Shown: one piece after another, positions 25,001-33,233 of the stretch | How the letters are laid out: every line of letters starts with the position of its first letter | Numbering within the stretch: the stretch's first letter is position 1 | Assembly: GCF_026341125.1 (NCBI RefSeq) | Contig: NZ_JAPEOR010000002.1 | Location: forward strand, 2,554,501-2,618,500 | Length of the DNA stretch: 64,000 bases | Source: Streptomyces sp. NBC_01142 | GTDB lineage: Bacteria > Actinomycetota > Actinomycetes > Streptomycetales > Streptomycetaceae | Reading direction: 5' to 3' | Position numbers and translations under genes: made by a program | Notes under the pieces: model-generated | The model's input: the letters and a program-made list of their open reading frames with translations, nothing else | Database searches by the model: none | Told to the model about the DNA's origin: nothing

Positions 25001-25856
25001 CCAGGGCCGGCTGCGCCGGGCCCTGACCTCCTTCGACTGGGTCTACCACGCCATCCCCGGCGAGTACGCGCCCAAGCTCGCCCTCGGCTACTGCCACGAG
25101 AAGCTCGCCGACGAATGGCGCGGCGGCGCGCAGGCGGACACGGACACCGACACCCCGGAGGCCGTCGCGGCGCGGGAGGAGCACGAGCAGCAGGCCATGC
25201 AGTTCTACGACGCGGTGTGGCGGCGCAACCACGCGCTCGGCAGCGCCGCCTTCGGCCTCGCCCGGATCCATCTCGCCCGCCGCAGCCCGGACCTGGCCCT
25301 CGCCTCGCTCGACGGCGTCCCCCCGGACTCCCGGCACCGCACCGCCGCGCGTACGGCGATGGTGCGCATCCACGCCAGCCCACCCGCGGACGGCTCCCCG
25401 CCGACGGTGGCCTCGGCGGTGCGCGCGTATGCCGCCCTGCACCGGCTGGCCAGCCACGAGGGTCTCACCGACCGCCAGGCCCACGAGCGGCTCACCGCCG
25501 AACTGCGCGAGCTGCTCCTCGAACTGGTCCGGGCCGCGCGGCAGGACGGCGGCGCCGAGGTGCTGGCCGAGCTCCGCGCCTCGCTGCCGGCCTCGATTCC
25601 CGTCCCGGCCACGGAACGGGAGCTGCGCGAGCAGCTCTCCGCCAGCTACCGGCAGCTGGCCAAGCAGGTGCCGCGCACGGACCGCGCCGAGGACGCGGCG
25701 CTCGCCGAGGCGCTGCTGGACAACGCGTACCGGACTCGTCCGCTGGGCCTGAAGCACCACCGCGACGGGAAACCGGACGGGAAGCGGGAACGCACGCGGG
25801 AACGTACGCCATGGCGGCCGGCCGCCTGGCTGTCCCGCGAGAGCGAGGGCGGATGA
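22098..25856 (+). CDS. Trypsin-like protease / PknG-like serine-threonine kinase / TPR fusion protein
   Basis: 1252 residues, apparently cytoplasmic, with no signal peptide or membrane helix. The domains are: a trypsin-like protease at about 15-230 with a complete triad (H48 in TCAHTV, D102 in SGDLALLKLD, S178 in GYSGGG); an uncharacterised alpha/beta region at about 255-560; a PknG-like kinase at about 565-830 (GQGSHGQVYLARD, K595 in VALKG, D698 and N703 in YGDLSLTNVL, D715 in LIDVAG); and a TPR region at about 870-1240 closely resembling the C-terminus of PknG (DWRLDWHRGLTDLAQG, GEYAPKLALGYCHE). The HRD histidine-arginine pair is YG. Codon 445 is TTA (23430-23432), implying bldA-tRNA dependence. 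ATG 22098 fits a leaderless transcript (TAGTTAT about 13 bp upstream). The next two genes start inside preceding stops. Confidence 0.85.
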   Translation: MREPSRASNSSPQEESWRVCLLRTQDRSGRPLGAGVLLPGGLVLTCAHTVLSRPDRDGTRTPFDTVYVDVPSTALSADAPGPLRARLLREYLVLPTPHFSGDLALLKLDHEPSVAHAVLHRQIPARNEPVHFTGYPEDLPGGEHLDARLMGRGGPAPTPEWVQLDTDGSPYVVRHGYSGGGVVHSRSRRVIGIVAHQFGTPQAPVRREHAYMIPTETVLKYLPLERLGLTVTGSRAVSGEVAVAPDRTASGRIPGLHRRLTRWLDGAPDTDRVEQAFAGEGEHALLHTIRSVLTLADREQSPPSASGTSTAGEPQVGSIDIAVDVTNRTVEDLAVHAADRIGLDAPLPARTPHQALLARIAADSPPLIGAFLAVDRSASGDEEMVALLRALLAHDDSRLLLVFSDPRSPLLTMVRTELLEPDWADRRMDRLAVRVSRLAETEQRLRQLPQKAGAGGRPAPRRPETHAPRLRRELQQLRPDGPLYDTPALPHALFRLTVDIETTLLAAEAAEQALAGPMGPHEFLVEPPGDGLTDLPVVAVRDPDALVTAPAGAHLAGGDRLHQQYEVVGPFGQGSHGQVYLARDLLLENRPVALKGILDPGNPAAVLQAHQERLRLVSLNHPSVIRVVNYARHPSSSAEFIVMEFADGAPLEWVAARIAQHDAPFSGPRVREFIVAYGLRILDALSYLHDQEEFVYGDLSLTNVLHCGNGIKLIDVAGVREPGTPGPVSHRPPETGAAGEMTTAGDLYSVGAVLGVLLDKDPAPPADLGTESLHRALRRAMAPDPKRRYASAQEMAVQLRGVLRELRSLRLGEETFEPSPLFDSAAMALDGQLGKAPPLDRWRAGCGDGHRLGARVPGPAEAAVALPVPKADRQDPNWKELQRTSYDDPAGLLQLSDEWLPSPELHLLRCRLHLELARHQVRGRDQVRGRDRELVTAAMELDRAHRLLGDRARYDWRLDWHRGLTDLAQGRLRRALTSFDWVYHAIPGEYAPKLALGYCHEKLADEWRGGAQADTDTDTPEAVAAREEHEQQAMQFYDAVWRRNHALGSAAFGLARIHLARRSPDLALASLDGVPPDSRHRTAARTAMVRIHASPPADGSPPTVASAVRAYAALHRLASHEGLTDRQAHERLTAELRELLLELVRAARQDGGAEVLAELRASLPASIPVPATERELREQLSASYRQLAKQVPRTDRAEDAALAEALLDNAYRTRPLGLKHHRDGKPDGKRERTRERTPWRPAAWLSRESEGG

Positions 25857-27094
25857 ACGCGCCGACCGGGCGGGTGCCCGCCCTGCTGCTCGCCCTGCTG
25901 CTCTCCCTGTGGCGCCGGGCCGCCGGCCGCACCACCGGGGGCATCCGCCCCACGGCCGCCTTCCTGCGCCGCCGCATGCTCGTCCTGCCCGCACTCGCCG
26001 TGGTCGCCCTCGCCCTCTCCGCCGCCGCCTACAGCGATGTCCACGGGCGTACGGAACGGCTGCGGGACCGGAGCGCGCCCGCCCTGGTGGATCTGGCGCA
26101 GGCCCGCACCTCTCTCGAACTGGCCCAGAAACAGGCCGAGTTGCGGCTGCTGACCGCAAAGAACGCCGGTCTGGTCGAGCTGGGGGAAACGTACCGCTCC
26201 CTGCTGACCGAGGCCTCCCAGAGCCTCAACCGGGTCGCGCAGTCCCGGGCGCTGCACAAGGCGCAGGAGCAGGAGCTGCGGGTGGTCTCGGGCCTGGTGG
26301 TCGCATACGGGGACAAGATCGCCTGGGCGGACCGGCACCGCACGAGCAAGGTGCTGCGCGACGCCGGGGTCGACTACGCCGCCGAGTTGCTCGGCGGCCA
26401 GGACGACGCGGCGGCCGGGCAGGACACCGCCGCGGCCGGCCGGGACACGGGAAAGGCCGGGCAGGACACGGGAAAGGCCGGGCAGGGCACCGCCGCCGCC
26501 GGGCAGCACACGGAGAAGGCCGGCCAGGGCAAGGGGCAAGCCACGCAGAGCCAGGAAGGGTCCGAGAAGGAGCCCACCGCCATCCTGGACCGCATTGAGG
26601 AGCTGGAGCACCAGCTGCGCCGGGAGAACCGCGACCTGGCGGCCTGGAGCCCCCTGACGCTCTCCGCCGCGGCCGCCGCCGCGCTGGTGGTGGCCCTCTT
26701 CGCCGTCACCACCCTCGGCACCTGGGTCTTCCTGCGGGAACGGCTGCGGCTGATCAGCGTTCAGCTGGCGGTGGCCGCGCTGCCGGTGCTCGTCACGCCC
26801 GTACTGCTCGCCATGGGCGGCGCCGAGGAGCACGGCGCACAGGAGCAGGTACGGACGGCGGTCGGCGCCCTGGAACGGGTGGGCGCGGACCGTACGGCCC
26901 CCGGCAGCATCGAGTCCGCCGCACACCGGTCGGCGGCCCTGATGCGTGAGGCCCACCCCGACAGCTGGTCGCTGGCCGCGGGCATCGCCGTGCCCGCCGC
27001 CGGCGTGGGCGCGTTCGCCTGCGGCGTCACGCTCTTTCTCTACGGCCGCCCCTATCCGGCCGGCCGCCCTCGACGGAAGTACACGGACGCATGA
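25853..27094 (+). CDS. GlnX-like membrane protein with four helices and a large external coiled-coil domain
   Basis: 413 residues, ATGA-coupled to the kinase gene. Hydrophobic segments lie at about 42-61, 270-293, 302-322 and 373-398. Between the first two, residues 62-268 would be extracellular and mainly helical/coiled coil (LAQARTSLELAQKQAELRLL), like a sensor domain; a smaller loop lies at 323-372. No enzyme motif is visible. Position and topology match GlnX (Rv0412c type), which links an external solute-binding protein to PknG in mycobacteria. Residues 185-228 are a repeat (AAAGQDT, KAGQDTG) from tandem units at about 26395-26530. Sequence-level homology to GlnX cannot be proven by eye. 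Confidence 0.75.
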   Translation: MNAPTGRVPALLLALLLSLWRRAAGRTTGGIRPTAAFLRRRMLVLPALAVVALALSAAAYSDVHGRTERLRDRSAPALVDLAQARTSLELAQKQAELRLLTAKNAGLVELGETYRSLLTEASQSLNRVAQSRALHKAQEQELRVVSGLVVAYGDKIAWADRHRTSKVLRDAGVDYAAELLGGQDDAAAGQDTAAAGRDTGKAGQDTGKAGQGTAAAGQHTEKAGQGKGQATQSQEGSEKEPTAILDRIEELEHQLRRENRDLAAWSPLTLSAAAAAALVVALFAVTTLGTWVFLRERLRLISVQLAVAALPVLVTPVLLAMGGAEEHGAQEQVRTAVGALERVGADRTAPGSIESAAHRSAALMREAHPDSWSLAAGIAVPAAGVGAFACGVTLFLYGRPYPAGRPRRKYTDA

Positions 27095-28359
27095 GGCGCT
27101 GGAGAGTACTGCTGGCCGGGTGCCTGTTCGCCGCTGCCGCCCTGGCGTCCGGCGGTTGCTCGACCGCCGGTGAGGAGCGCACGCTGGTCGTCCTCGGCCC
27201 GTGGACCGACGGCGAGGAGAAGCCCTTCGTGGCTGCCCTCAGGAGCATCGAGAAGCGGACCGGCCGCAGTTACGTCTACAAGGGCACCCGCTCGCTGCGC
27301 GAGACCCTGGTCGCCCAGCTCCAGGCCGGTGCGCCGCCGGACGTGGCGATTCTGAACAGCCCGGGCGAGCTGGCCGAGTACGCACGCGCCGGAGACGTGT
27401 ATCCGCTCCCCGAGCTGGTGGTCGGGGCCGCGGTCCCGCCGTGGGCGCCCAGCGTCACCCTCGAGAACAAGGACGGCGAGGCCCGCACGCACGCCTACTG
27501 GGCGCCGGTGCGGGTGGATTTGAAGTCGCTCGTGTGGAGCCGTACGGCAACGGCCGGGAAGACCCGCGACTGGTGTCTGGGGGTGGGCTCCGGCGCCACC
27601 TCCGGCTGGCCGGGCACCGACTGGGTGGAGGATCTGCTGCTGCAGCGTCAGGGGCCGGCGGCGTACGAGAGGTGGGCGACGGGCAAGACCCCGTGGCGCA
27701 AGACCCGGCCGGCCTGGGAGGAGTGGGCCCGGCTGCTCGCCGCGAACGGCGGGAACCTGGCCCAGGAGGGGCTGGCGACCGGCTTCGAGCTGCTCGAGGA
27801 CGGCCGGTACGGGCTGCTGAACAGCGGCGACTGCACCCATGAGCACCAGGGTTCGTTCATCCGCCGCCACTACGGCGACGATGTGCTGCCCACCCCCACC
27901 GGCCGGCTGCTCGCCCGGGGAACGACGGGCGAGAACGCGTACGAGGTCTCCGGCGACATGGCCGCCGTGTTCAAGCCCGGTGCCGCCGCCTGGGACCTGC
28001 TCCGCCGGCTCACCTCACGCCCCGCCCGCGAGGACTGGGCGAAGGCGGCGCAGCCCGGGGAGCGGCCGTACTTCCCCGGCGGCACCGTCGGCTCGGTCCC
28101 GCCGTCCCGCGGCACCCGCGCCGTCCAGGAGCTGCTCGACGGAGCGGGCCAGATCTGCCTGGACGCGTCGGACGCGATGCCGCCGACCCTGCGCGAGGCG
28201 TTCCACCGGGCCGTACTGGAATTCCTGGGCAACCCGCGGGACGGACGGCTGTTGACCCGGCTGCTCGACCAGCTGGAGGCGGAGCGGAATCTGCAGCGGC
28301 AGGACGGGGCGTTCGTTCTGGACGACCTGTGCGACGACCCCGTCACACACTCCCCCTAG
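27091..28359 (+). CDS. Extracellular solute-binding lipoprotein (family 1), orphan sensor type
   Basis: 422 residues, ATGA-coupled to the membrane protein. A signal peptide ends in a lipobox-like ASGGC with C23 as the lipidated residue. The mature protein has the LVVLGPWTDGEEKPFVAAL opening and the LVAQLQAGAPPDVAILNSPGELAEYARAG segment of ABC-type carbohydrate or family 1 binding proteins. No permease or ATPase gene follows. By analogy with GlnH of the PknG system it probably reports an external ligand through the membrane protein to the kinase. The ligand is unknown. Confidence 0.83.
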   Translation: MRRWRVLLAGCLFAAAALASGGCSTAGEERTLVVLGPWTDGEEKPFVAALRSIEKRTGRSYVYKGTRSLRETLVAQLQAGAPPDVAILNSPGELAEYARAGDVYPLPELVVGAAVPPWAPSVTLENKDGEARTHAYWAPVRVDLKSLVWSRTATAGKTRDWCLGVGSGATSGWPGTDWVEDLLLQRQGPAAYERWATGKTPWRKTRPAWEEWARLLAANGGNLAQEGLATGFELLEDGRYGLLNSGDCTHEHQGSFIRRHYGDDVLPTPTGRLLARGTTGENAYEVSGDMAAVFKPGAAAWDLLRRLTSRPAREDWAKAAQPGERPYFPGGTVGSVPPSRGTRAVQELLDGAGQICLDASDAMPPTLREAFHRAVLEFLGNPRDGRLLTRLLDQLEAERNLQRQDGAFVLDDLCDDPVTHSP

Positions 28360-28388
28360 GAACTCTCCGTGAGGCCGGCCGCGAGGGG

Positions 28389-29240
28389 TCAGCCGAAGAC
28401 GACCGTGCGGCGGCCGTTGAGCAGAATGCGGTGCTCGGCGTGCCACTTGACCGCCCGCGCCAGCGCCTGGCACTCCACATCGCGGCCGATCGCCACCAGC
28501 TGCTCCGGGGTGACCCCGTGGCCGACGCGTTCGACCTCCTGCTCGATGATCGGGCCCTCGTCGAGGTCGGCCGTCACATAGTGCGCGGTCGCGCCGATCA
28601 GCTTCACGCCCCGGGCGTGCGCCTGGTGGTACGGCTTCGCGCCCTTGAAGCTCGGCAGGAAGGAGTGGTGGATGTTGATGATCCGGCCGCTCAGCTGCTT
28701 GCACAGATCGTCCGAGAGGACCTGCATATAGCGGGCGAGCACCACCAGCTCGACGCGCTCCTCGCGCACCAGCTCGAGCACCTGCGCCTCGGCCGCGACC
28801 TTGGTGTCCTTGGTGACCGGAATATGGTGGAAGGGGATGCCGTACGAGCCCACGAGCTCGGCGAAGTCCGTGTGGTTGGAGACGACCGCCGCGATCTCGA
28901 CCGGCAGCGCGCCGGTCCTGGAGCGGAAGAGCAGGTCGTTGAGGCAGTGGCCGAACCTGCTGACCATCAGGACGATCCGCATCCGCTCCTCGGCGAGGTG
29001 GATCTGCCAGTCCATCTGGAAGGAGTCCCCGACGGCGGCGAAGCTGGCCCGCAGCTTCTCCACCGTCACCGGCTTCTCGGCCGAGAAGTGGACCCGCATG
29101 AAGTACAGACCCGTGTCCCGGTCCCCGAACTGCTGGCTGTCCTCGATGTTGCAGTCGGTGATGAAGAGATAACTCGACACGGCGTGCACGATGCCCTGTT
29201 TGTCCGGGCAGGAGAGCGTCAGGACGTACTGGTCAGTCAT
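28389..29240 (-). CDS. purU: Formyltetrahydrofolate deformylase
   Basis: A 283-residue enzyme hydrolysing 10-formyl-THF to THF and formate, balancing one-carbon units. An N-terminal ACT domain (VLTLSCPDKQGIVHAVSSYL, 6-25) precedes a formyltransferase-fold domain with the catalytic INIHHSFLPSFKGAKPYHQA block and the aspartate in DLDEGPIIEQ. Length and motifs are normal for PurU. It is convergent with the lipoprotein gene, with 29 bp between stops. The upstream region 29241-29366 contains a perfect 20-bp tandem duplication. Confidence 0.95.
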   Translation of the reverse strand: MTDQYVLTLSCPDKQGIVHAVSSYLFITDCNIEDSQQFGDRDTGLYFMRVHFSAEKPVTVEKLRASFAAVGDSFQMDWQIHLAEERMRIVLMVSRFGHCLNDLLFRSRTGALPVEIAAVVSNHTDFAELVGSYGIPFHHIPVTKDTKVAAEAQVLELVREERVELVVLARYMQVLSDDLCKQLSGRIINIHHSFLPSFKGAKPYHQAHARGVKLIGATAHYVTADLDEGPIIEQEVERVGHGVTPEQLVAIGRDVECQALARAVKWHAEHRILLNGRRTVVFG

Positions 29241-29324
29241 CCTCGTAGACTGCCATATCCGCCGGTCCGGGCAGGAACCAGTCCATCACGCGGACCCCGC
29301 ACGTACCTCACGGGACCGCGAGGG

Positions 29325-29364
29325 CCCCGTACGGACCGCTCGGACCCCGTACGGACCGCTCGGA
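29325..29364. repeat. 20-bp perfect tandem duplication
   Basis: CCCCGTACGGACCGCTCGGA occurs twice in direct succession, immediately before the 3' end of the SCO4402-type gene. Confidence 0.9.
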
Positions 29365-29366
29365 CC

Positions 29367-29813
29367 TCACGCCGACCGCGTCATGATGCGCAGCACATCC
29401 AGCGAGCGCGGCGGCACGTCCGGGTCCTCCCCGTCATTGCCCGCCATCCGTACGTGTGCCTCGCGGGCGGCCCGTACGGCCTCCGGCCAGCCATGGTGCT
29501 CCAGATACGCGGAGACCGGGGCGTCCGCGCCCACCTGATGCATGATCCGCAGTACACGCAGGACGGCCACGTCGACAAGGGCGGCCTCGCCCGAGTCGCG
29601 GAAGATCGTCCCGACGTACTTCTCGGCGGACCAGTTGTCCAGCCAGGTGTCCTCGACCAGGCGGTACACGGCGTCGGTGACGTCGCCGTACCCCTCGCGG
29701 CCGGCCAGCCAGCACTCTTCGTGGAAGACAGGGTCGGAAAGCATGTGCAGCGCTGATCGCACATTGCTGCGCCAGCGCCACCAAGGCATGTCATTGAGCG
29801 GCATGCCGCCCAT
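29367..29813 (-). CDS. SCO4402 family conserved hypothetical protein
   Basis: A 148-residue protein opening MGGMPLNDMPWWRWR, a conserved streptomycete family without assigned biochemical function. The sequence is mixed alpha-helical and acidic, with no signal peptide, metal motif or membrane segment. The start is set at ATG 29813, though ATG 29804 is possible; neither has a good ribosome binding site. Some databases label relatives as transcriptional regulators, but I see no clear helix-turn-helix. It is divergent from the lipoprotein gene at 29987. Confidence 0.8.
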   Translation of the reverse strand: MGGMPLNDMPWWRWRSNVRSALHMLSDPVFHEECWLAGREGYGDVTDAVYRLVEDTWLDNWSAEKYVGTIFRDSGEAALVDVAVLRVLRIMHQVGADAPVSAYLEHHGWPEAVRAAREAHVRMAGNDGEDPDVPPRSLDVLRIMTRSA

Positions 29814-29986
29814 GGTGGAGGAGCGACGGCCGCGACGGGAAGGGTTGACCGAACCTTGCTGCACGCCTTCGATCGTACGTTCCCCCGAGACGCGGCCCCA
29901 CGGCCCCCTGTAATTCACCTGTCCGTCACCCGCTGTTGAACAATGCTCACACCGCCGTTACCCCGGAAGCGGAATTGTGCAGGGAC

Positions 29987-31309
29987 ATGACCGGTCGGCG
30001 ACGCTCCACCTCCCCCCGCCCCTCAAGGACCACACGAGTCCGTGCCGTATGTATAGCGACGGCCGCGGCGGCCGGAGTGTCATGGATCACCGGCTGCGGC
30101 GTGCTCCCTGGAGACCCGGGGGGCTCCAGGGAGCCTGTCACGGTGATGACCTTCGCCCCCGAGGAGACCCGGACAACGAACATGCCCGGCATGAACTCCA
30201 TGGCGAAGGCGTACGCCCGCTGGACAGAGGCCCAAGGCGGCATCGACGGCCACGAGCTGCGCGTCATCACCTGCAACGAGGACAACACCAGCACCGGCGC
30301 GTCCACGTGCGCCCGCCGGGCCGTCAAGGAGGACGTGGCCGCGGTCGTGGGCTCGTACAGCCAGCACGGCGATGCCTTCATGGCCCCGCTGGAGGCCGCG
30401 GGCATCCCCTTCATCGGCGGATACGGCATCTCCGAGGAGGAGTTCACCAGCTACCTCTCCTACCCCGTCAACGGCGGCCAGGCCGCCCTCCTCGCCGGGA
30501 ACGGCAGGCAGCTCGCGGACGCCTGCGAGAAGGTCTCGCTGGTACGGCCCAACAGCCTTGCGGGCGACGAGATGCCCGAGCTCCTCAATTCCGGCCTCAC
30601 CGAAGGAAGTCGGCGCGAGTCCGCGGACATCCTGGCGGCGGAGGACGCGACCGACTACACCGAACAGGCCATGCAGGCACGCAAGCGGGCGGCGAAGCAG
30701 ACCTGGGCGGAGCTCGGGACGGGGGACCGGCCGGGCTGTGTCACCGCCGCGCTCGGAGACCGCACCGAGACGTTCCTCGACTCCTTCCGGCGGCTGCCGG
30801 CGGACGGCAGGCAGGTCAGGATCTCCTCGGTGATGGGCAGCGTCGGCCAGCCGCTCATCGACCGCACCGGCGGCCGCAACGGGCCCTTCGAGGGCGCCTA
30901 CATCACCGGCTGGTACCCGGACGCGGGCGATGTGCGCTGGGAGCCGATGCAAAAGGTGATCCGTACGCACGCCTTCGGGGACGACAGCATCGACCCGGCC
31001 GACGCCGGGGTGCAGACCACCTGGATCGCGTACACCGTCCTGAACCGGGTCATCCAGTCGATCAGCCAGGACGAGATCACGGCGGCGAAGATCTCGCGCG
31101 CGCTCGACGGCGGGGTGCGGGTGTCGACCGGTGGCCTCACCCCGATGCTGCGCTGGGAGTACGAGGACATGCTCGGCGCGCCCGGCTACCCGAGGATCGT
31201 CAACCGGAGCGTGACTTTCCAAGTGGTGCGCAGGGGACAGCTGGTGGCCGACCGGAAGAACTTCGTGGACGTCAGCCGGACCCTGACGAACGCAGCCGCC
31301 ACCGCCTGA
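29987..31309 (+). CDS. ABC-type branched-chain amino acid/urea-like substrate-binding lipoprotein
   Basis: 440 residues. A twin-arginine-like basic N-terminus and hydrophobic stretch end in a lipobox ITGC with C37. The mature region has the type I periplasmic-binding fold of the LivJ/Peripla_BP_6 group: VTVMTFAPEE, the switch segment AAVVGSYSQHGDAFMAPLEAAGIPFIGG, and TTWIAYTVLNRVIQS near the end. The frame extends to a TTG at 29936, but ATG 29987 with AGGG just before it is more convincing. No permease or ATPase genes accompany it, so it too may be a sensor or an orphan binding protein. Confidence 0.83.
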   Translation: MTGRRRSTSPRPSRTTRVRAVCIATAAAAGVSWITGCGVLPGDPGGSREPVTVMTFAPEETRTTNMPGMNSMAKAYARWTEAQGGIDGHELRVITCNEDNTSTGASTCARRAVKEDVAAVVGSYSQHGDAFMAPLEAAGIPFIGGYGISEEEFTSYLSYPVNGGQAALLAGNGRQLADACEKVSLVRPNSLAGDEMPELLNSGLTEGSRRESADILAAEDATDYTEQAMQARKRAAKQTWAELGTGDRPGCVTAALGDRTETFLDSFRRLPADGRQVRISSVMGSVGQPLIDRTGGRNGPFEGAYITGWYPDAGDVRWEPMQKVIRTHAFGDDSIDPADAGVQTTWIAYTVLNRVIQSISQDEITAAKISRALDGGVRVSTGGLTPMLRWEYEDMLGAPGYPRIVNRSVTFQVVRRGQLVADRKNFVDVSRTLTNAAATA

Positions 31310-31318
31310 CGGGCGGTC

Positions 31319-31346
31319 GGGCGCCTGCCGTCGGCTGCCGGCGCCC
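31319..31346. terminator. Stem-loop between convergent genes
   Basis: GGGCGCC and GGCGCCC pair across a 14-base spacer that itself can fold (TGCCG repeats). There is no T-tract. The position between two convergent genes supports a terminator role. Confidence 0.45.
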
Positions 31347-31411
31347 GTCACCACTCCACGTGGCGGGCGCCCTGCCTCCGGCTGCCGGGCGCCTCGCCCC
31401 TCGTTTCATCC

Positions 31412-33076
31412 CTACAGCTGGTCGCTGCGGCGTTCCGTGAGTCCGTACTTGCCGGCGATGCCGTTCCACAGCGCCGAGGCTTCCCGCTTCGCCGTGGTCG
31501 CCTCACCGCTGGCCCGGTTGCCCTGCGCGGTCTGCGGGGTGCTGCGCGCCGTGCCGCCCTTGCAGCCCTTCTTGCTCTTGGCCTGACCGGCCCAGGCCGC
31601 GTAGTGGTCGTCGGCCGACGCGGACGCCTGCCACGCCCTGGTCAGGGATGAGGTCAGCTTGGCGTTCTGGGGCAGCTTGTCCACGGTCAGGCCCTGGAGC
31701 CGGGTCACCAGCCCGCGGCGCTGCTCGGCGGCGCCGCGCAGATCGGTGGCCGCCTGGTCCAGGTTCTTGCACTGCTTGATGTTCTCCACCGAGCGGATGA
31801 CCGCGGAACGGCTGTTGTTGCTGTCCGCGAGGAGCTTGTCGAGCGCCTCGGCCTGCGGCTTGGCGGGGTCGACGGCGGCCTGGGTGGTGGCGCTGGGGGC
31901 CGGGGAGTCCGCGGAGACGTTCTTACCGGCGTCGGGGGCCTTCTTCTCGTCGTCCCCGCCGCTGAACATCACGGCGCTGACGCCGAGGCCGAGGACGGCA
32001 CAGCCGACGACGACAGCGGCGATGAGCGCCACGGGCGAGGATCTGCGCCGACGGGGCTCGAGTTCGGGCTCGGGTGCCTGCGGCTGGTGGTACTGGTGCT
32101 GCGGCGACTGCGGCTGCTGCTGCTGGTACGGGGGCTGGGCCGCCCGCGGGTTCGGGTTCTCGAACCGGGGCATCTGGGCCGTGGCGTCCGCGGGCTGGGA
32201 CGTGGGCGCGTCCGAACGGAAGAGGCTGTCGAACTCCGCCGGCGGCTGGCGTTCACCGGGAGTCCCCGGCCGGATCCCGAAGGGCGCACCGGCGGGAGCG
32301 GGCGGGACGGGCGCGATGTACTGCGTCGCGTCGGCGTCGGCCCCGCCGGGCGCGGCACCGGGTACGGCACCGGGCAGCGGGCGCGTCCCGAGGAACTGGG
32401 TGGACTCGGCAGGAGCCTCGGGCGGCAGAGCCCCGGGCGCGACGGGTGCAGCCGGTGCGACGGGCGGGATGTACTGCGTCGCGTCGGCGTCACCCATGGC
32501 GGGCGTCTGCGGGGGCAGAGCCTGCGGCGGAAGGGCCTGCGGCAGCGGCTGCGCACCGTACCCGCCCTGCACCGGCTGCCCGGGCTGAGCGGACTGGACG
32601 GGCTGCCCGTACGACTCCTGCCGGCCCGGCTGACCGTACGGGCCCGGCTGGCCCGGTTGTCCCTGCTGGTTCTGCTGTCCCGGCTGGCTCTGCTGGCCAT
32701 ACGGCCCCGCCTGGCCCTGCTGTCCCGCCTGACCTTGCTGGCCATACGGCCCCGCCTGACCCTGCTGGCCCTGCTGGCTCGGTTGTCCCTGCTGGTTCTG
32801 CTGTCCCTGCTGACCGTACGGCTCCGGCTGGCCATACGGCCCCGCCTGACCCTGCTGGCCCTGCTGTCCCGCCTGACCCTGCTGGCCCTGCTGTCCCGCC
32901 TGGCCCTGCTGTGGTCCCCAGGGCTCCCCCCACGGCTGTCCGCCCGCCGGCGCCACCTGTTCGTCGGTGACACCGGGTATCCAGGGCTCACTTCCGTCGG
33001 CGGGCAGCACGACGCCTTCGTGCGCGGGCCGTACAGCAGGAAACTGCTGTCCGTCACCCTGTCCGCTTTGCGTCAC
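31412..33076 (-). CDS. Membrane-anchored protein with long Q/G/P-rich disordered N-terminus
   Basis: 554 residues; function unknown. Residues about 50-180 are almost entirely Gln, Gly, Pro and Tyr in GQQGQAGPYGQ-like repeats. Residues 180-345 are proline-rich and contain DADATQYI twice, plus ESTQFLG and DATAQMPRF. A basic patch RRRRSS leads to one transmembrane helix at about 349-371, followed by a ~180-residue external helical domain with two cysteines. The topology would place the disordered part in the cytoplasm. The T-Q-x-I/L motifs resemble phosphothreonine sites read by FHA domains, which suggests regulation by a Ser/Thr kinase. GTG 33076 has AGGAG upstream. Confidence 0.8.
   Translation of the reverse strand: MTQSGQGDGQQFPAVRPAHEGVVLPADGSEPWIPGVTDEQVAPAGGQPWGEPWGPQQGQAGQQGQQGQAGQQGQQGQAGPYGQPEPYGQQGQQNQQGQPSQQGQQGQAGPYGQQGQAGQQGQAGPYGQQSQPGQQNQQGQPGQPGPYGQPGRQESYGQPVQSAQPGQPVQGGYGAQPLPQALPPQALPPQTPAMGDADATQYIPPVAPAAPVAPGALPPEAPAESTQFLGTRPLPGAVPGAAPGGADADATQYIAPVPPAPAGAPFGIRPGTPGERQPPAEFDSLFRSDAPTSQPADATAQMPRFENPNPRAAQPPYQQQQPQSPQHQYHQPQAPEPELEPRRRRSSPVALIAAVVVGCAVLGLGVSAVMFSGGDDEKKAPDAGKNVSADSPAPSATTQAAVDPAKPQAEALDKLLADSNNSRSAVIRSVENIKQCKNLDQAATDLRGAAEQRRGLVTRLQGLTVDKLPQNAKLTSSLTRAWQASASADDHYAAWAGQAKSKKGCKGGTARSTPQTAQGNRASGEATTAKREASALWNGIAGKYGLTERRSDQL
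32600..32920. repeat. Degenerate GQQGQ-coding tandem repeat array
   Basis: Multiple 9-27 bp units based on CTGACCCTGCTGGCCCTG and GCCATACGGCCCCGCCTGAC lie inside the gene at 31412. Copy number is likely variable between strains. Confidence 0.8.
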
Positions 33077-33233
33077 CGGGACTCCTACGTGTGGACCTAC
33101 GGAACCGTCGGTTCACGCTACCGGGTGGCTCCGGGACTCCGCACACGCGTCCGGGAGCAGTAACAAGAAGCACACTCAAGACGCTGTTGAGGGCCCCGAT
33201 TCAGTCCCCGTCACCTCACCCGCCTCACCCGCC

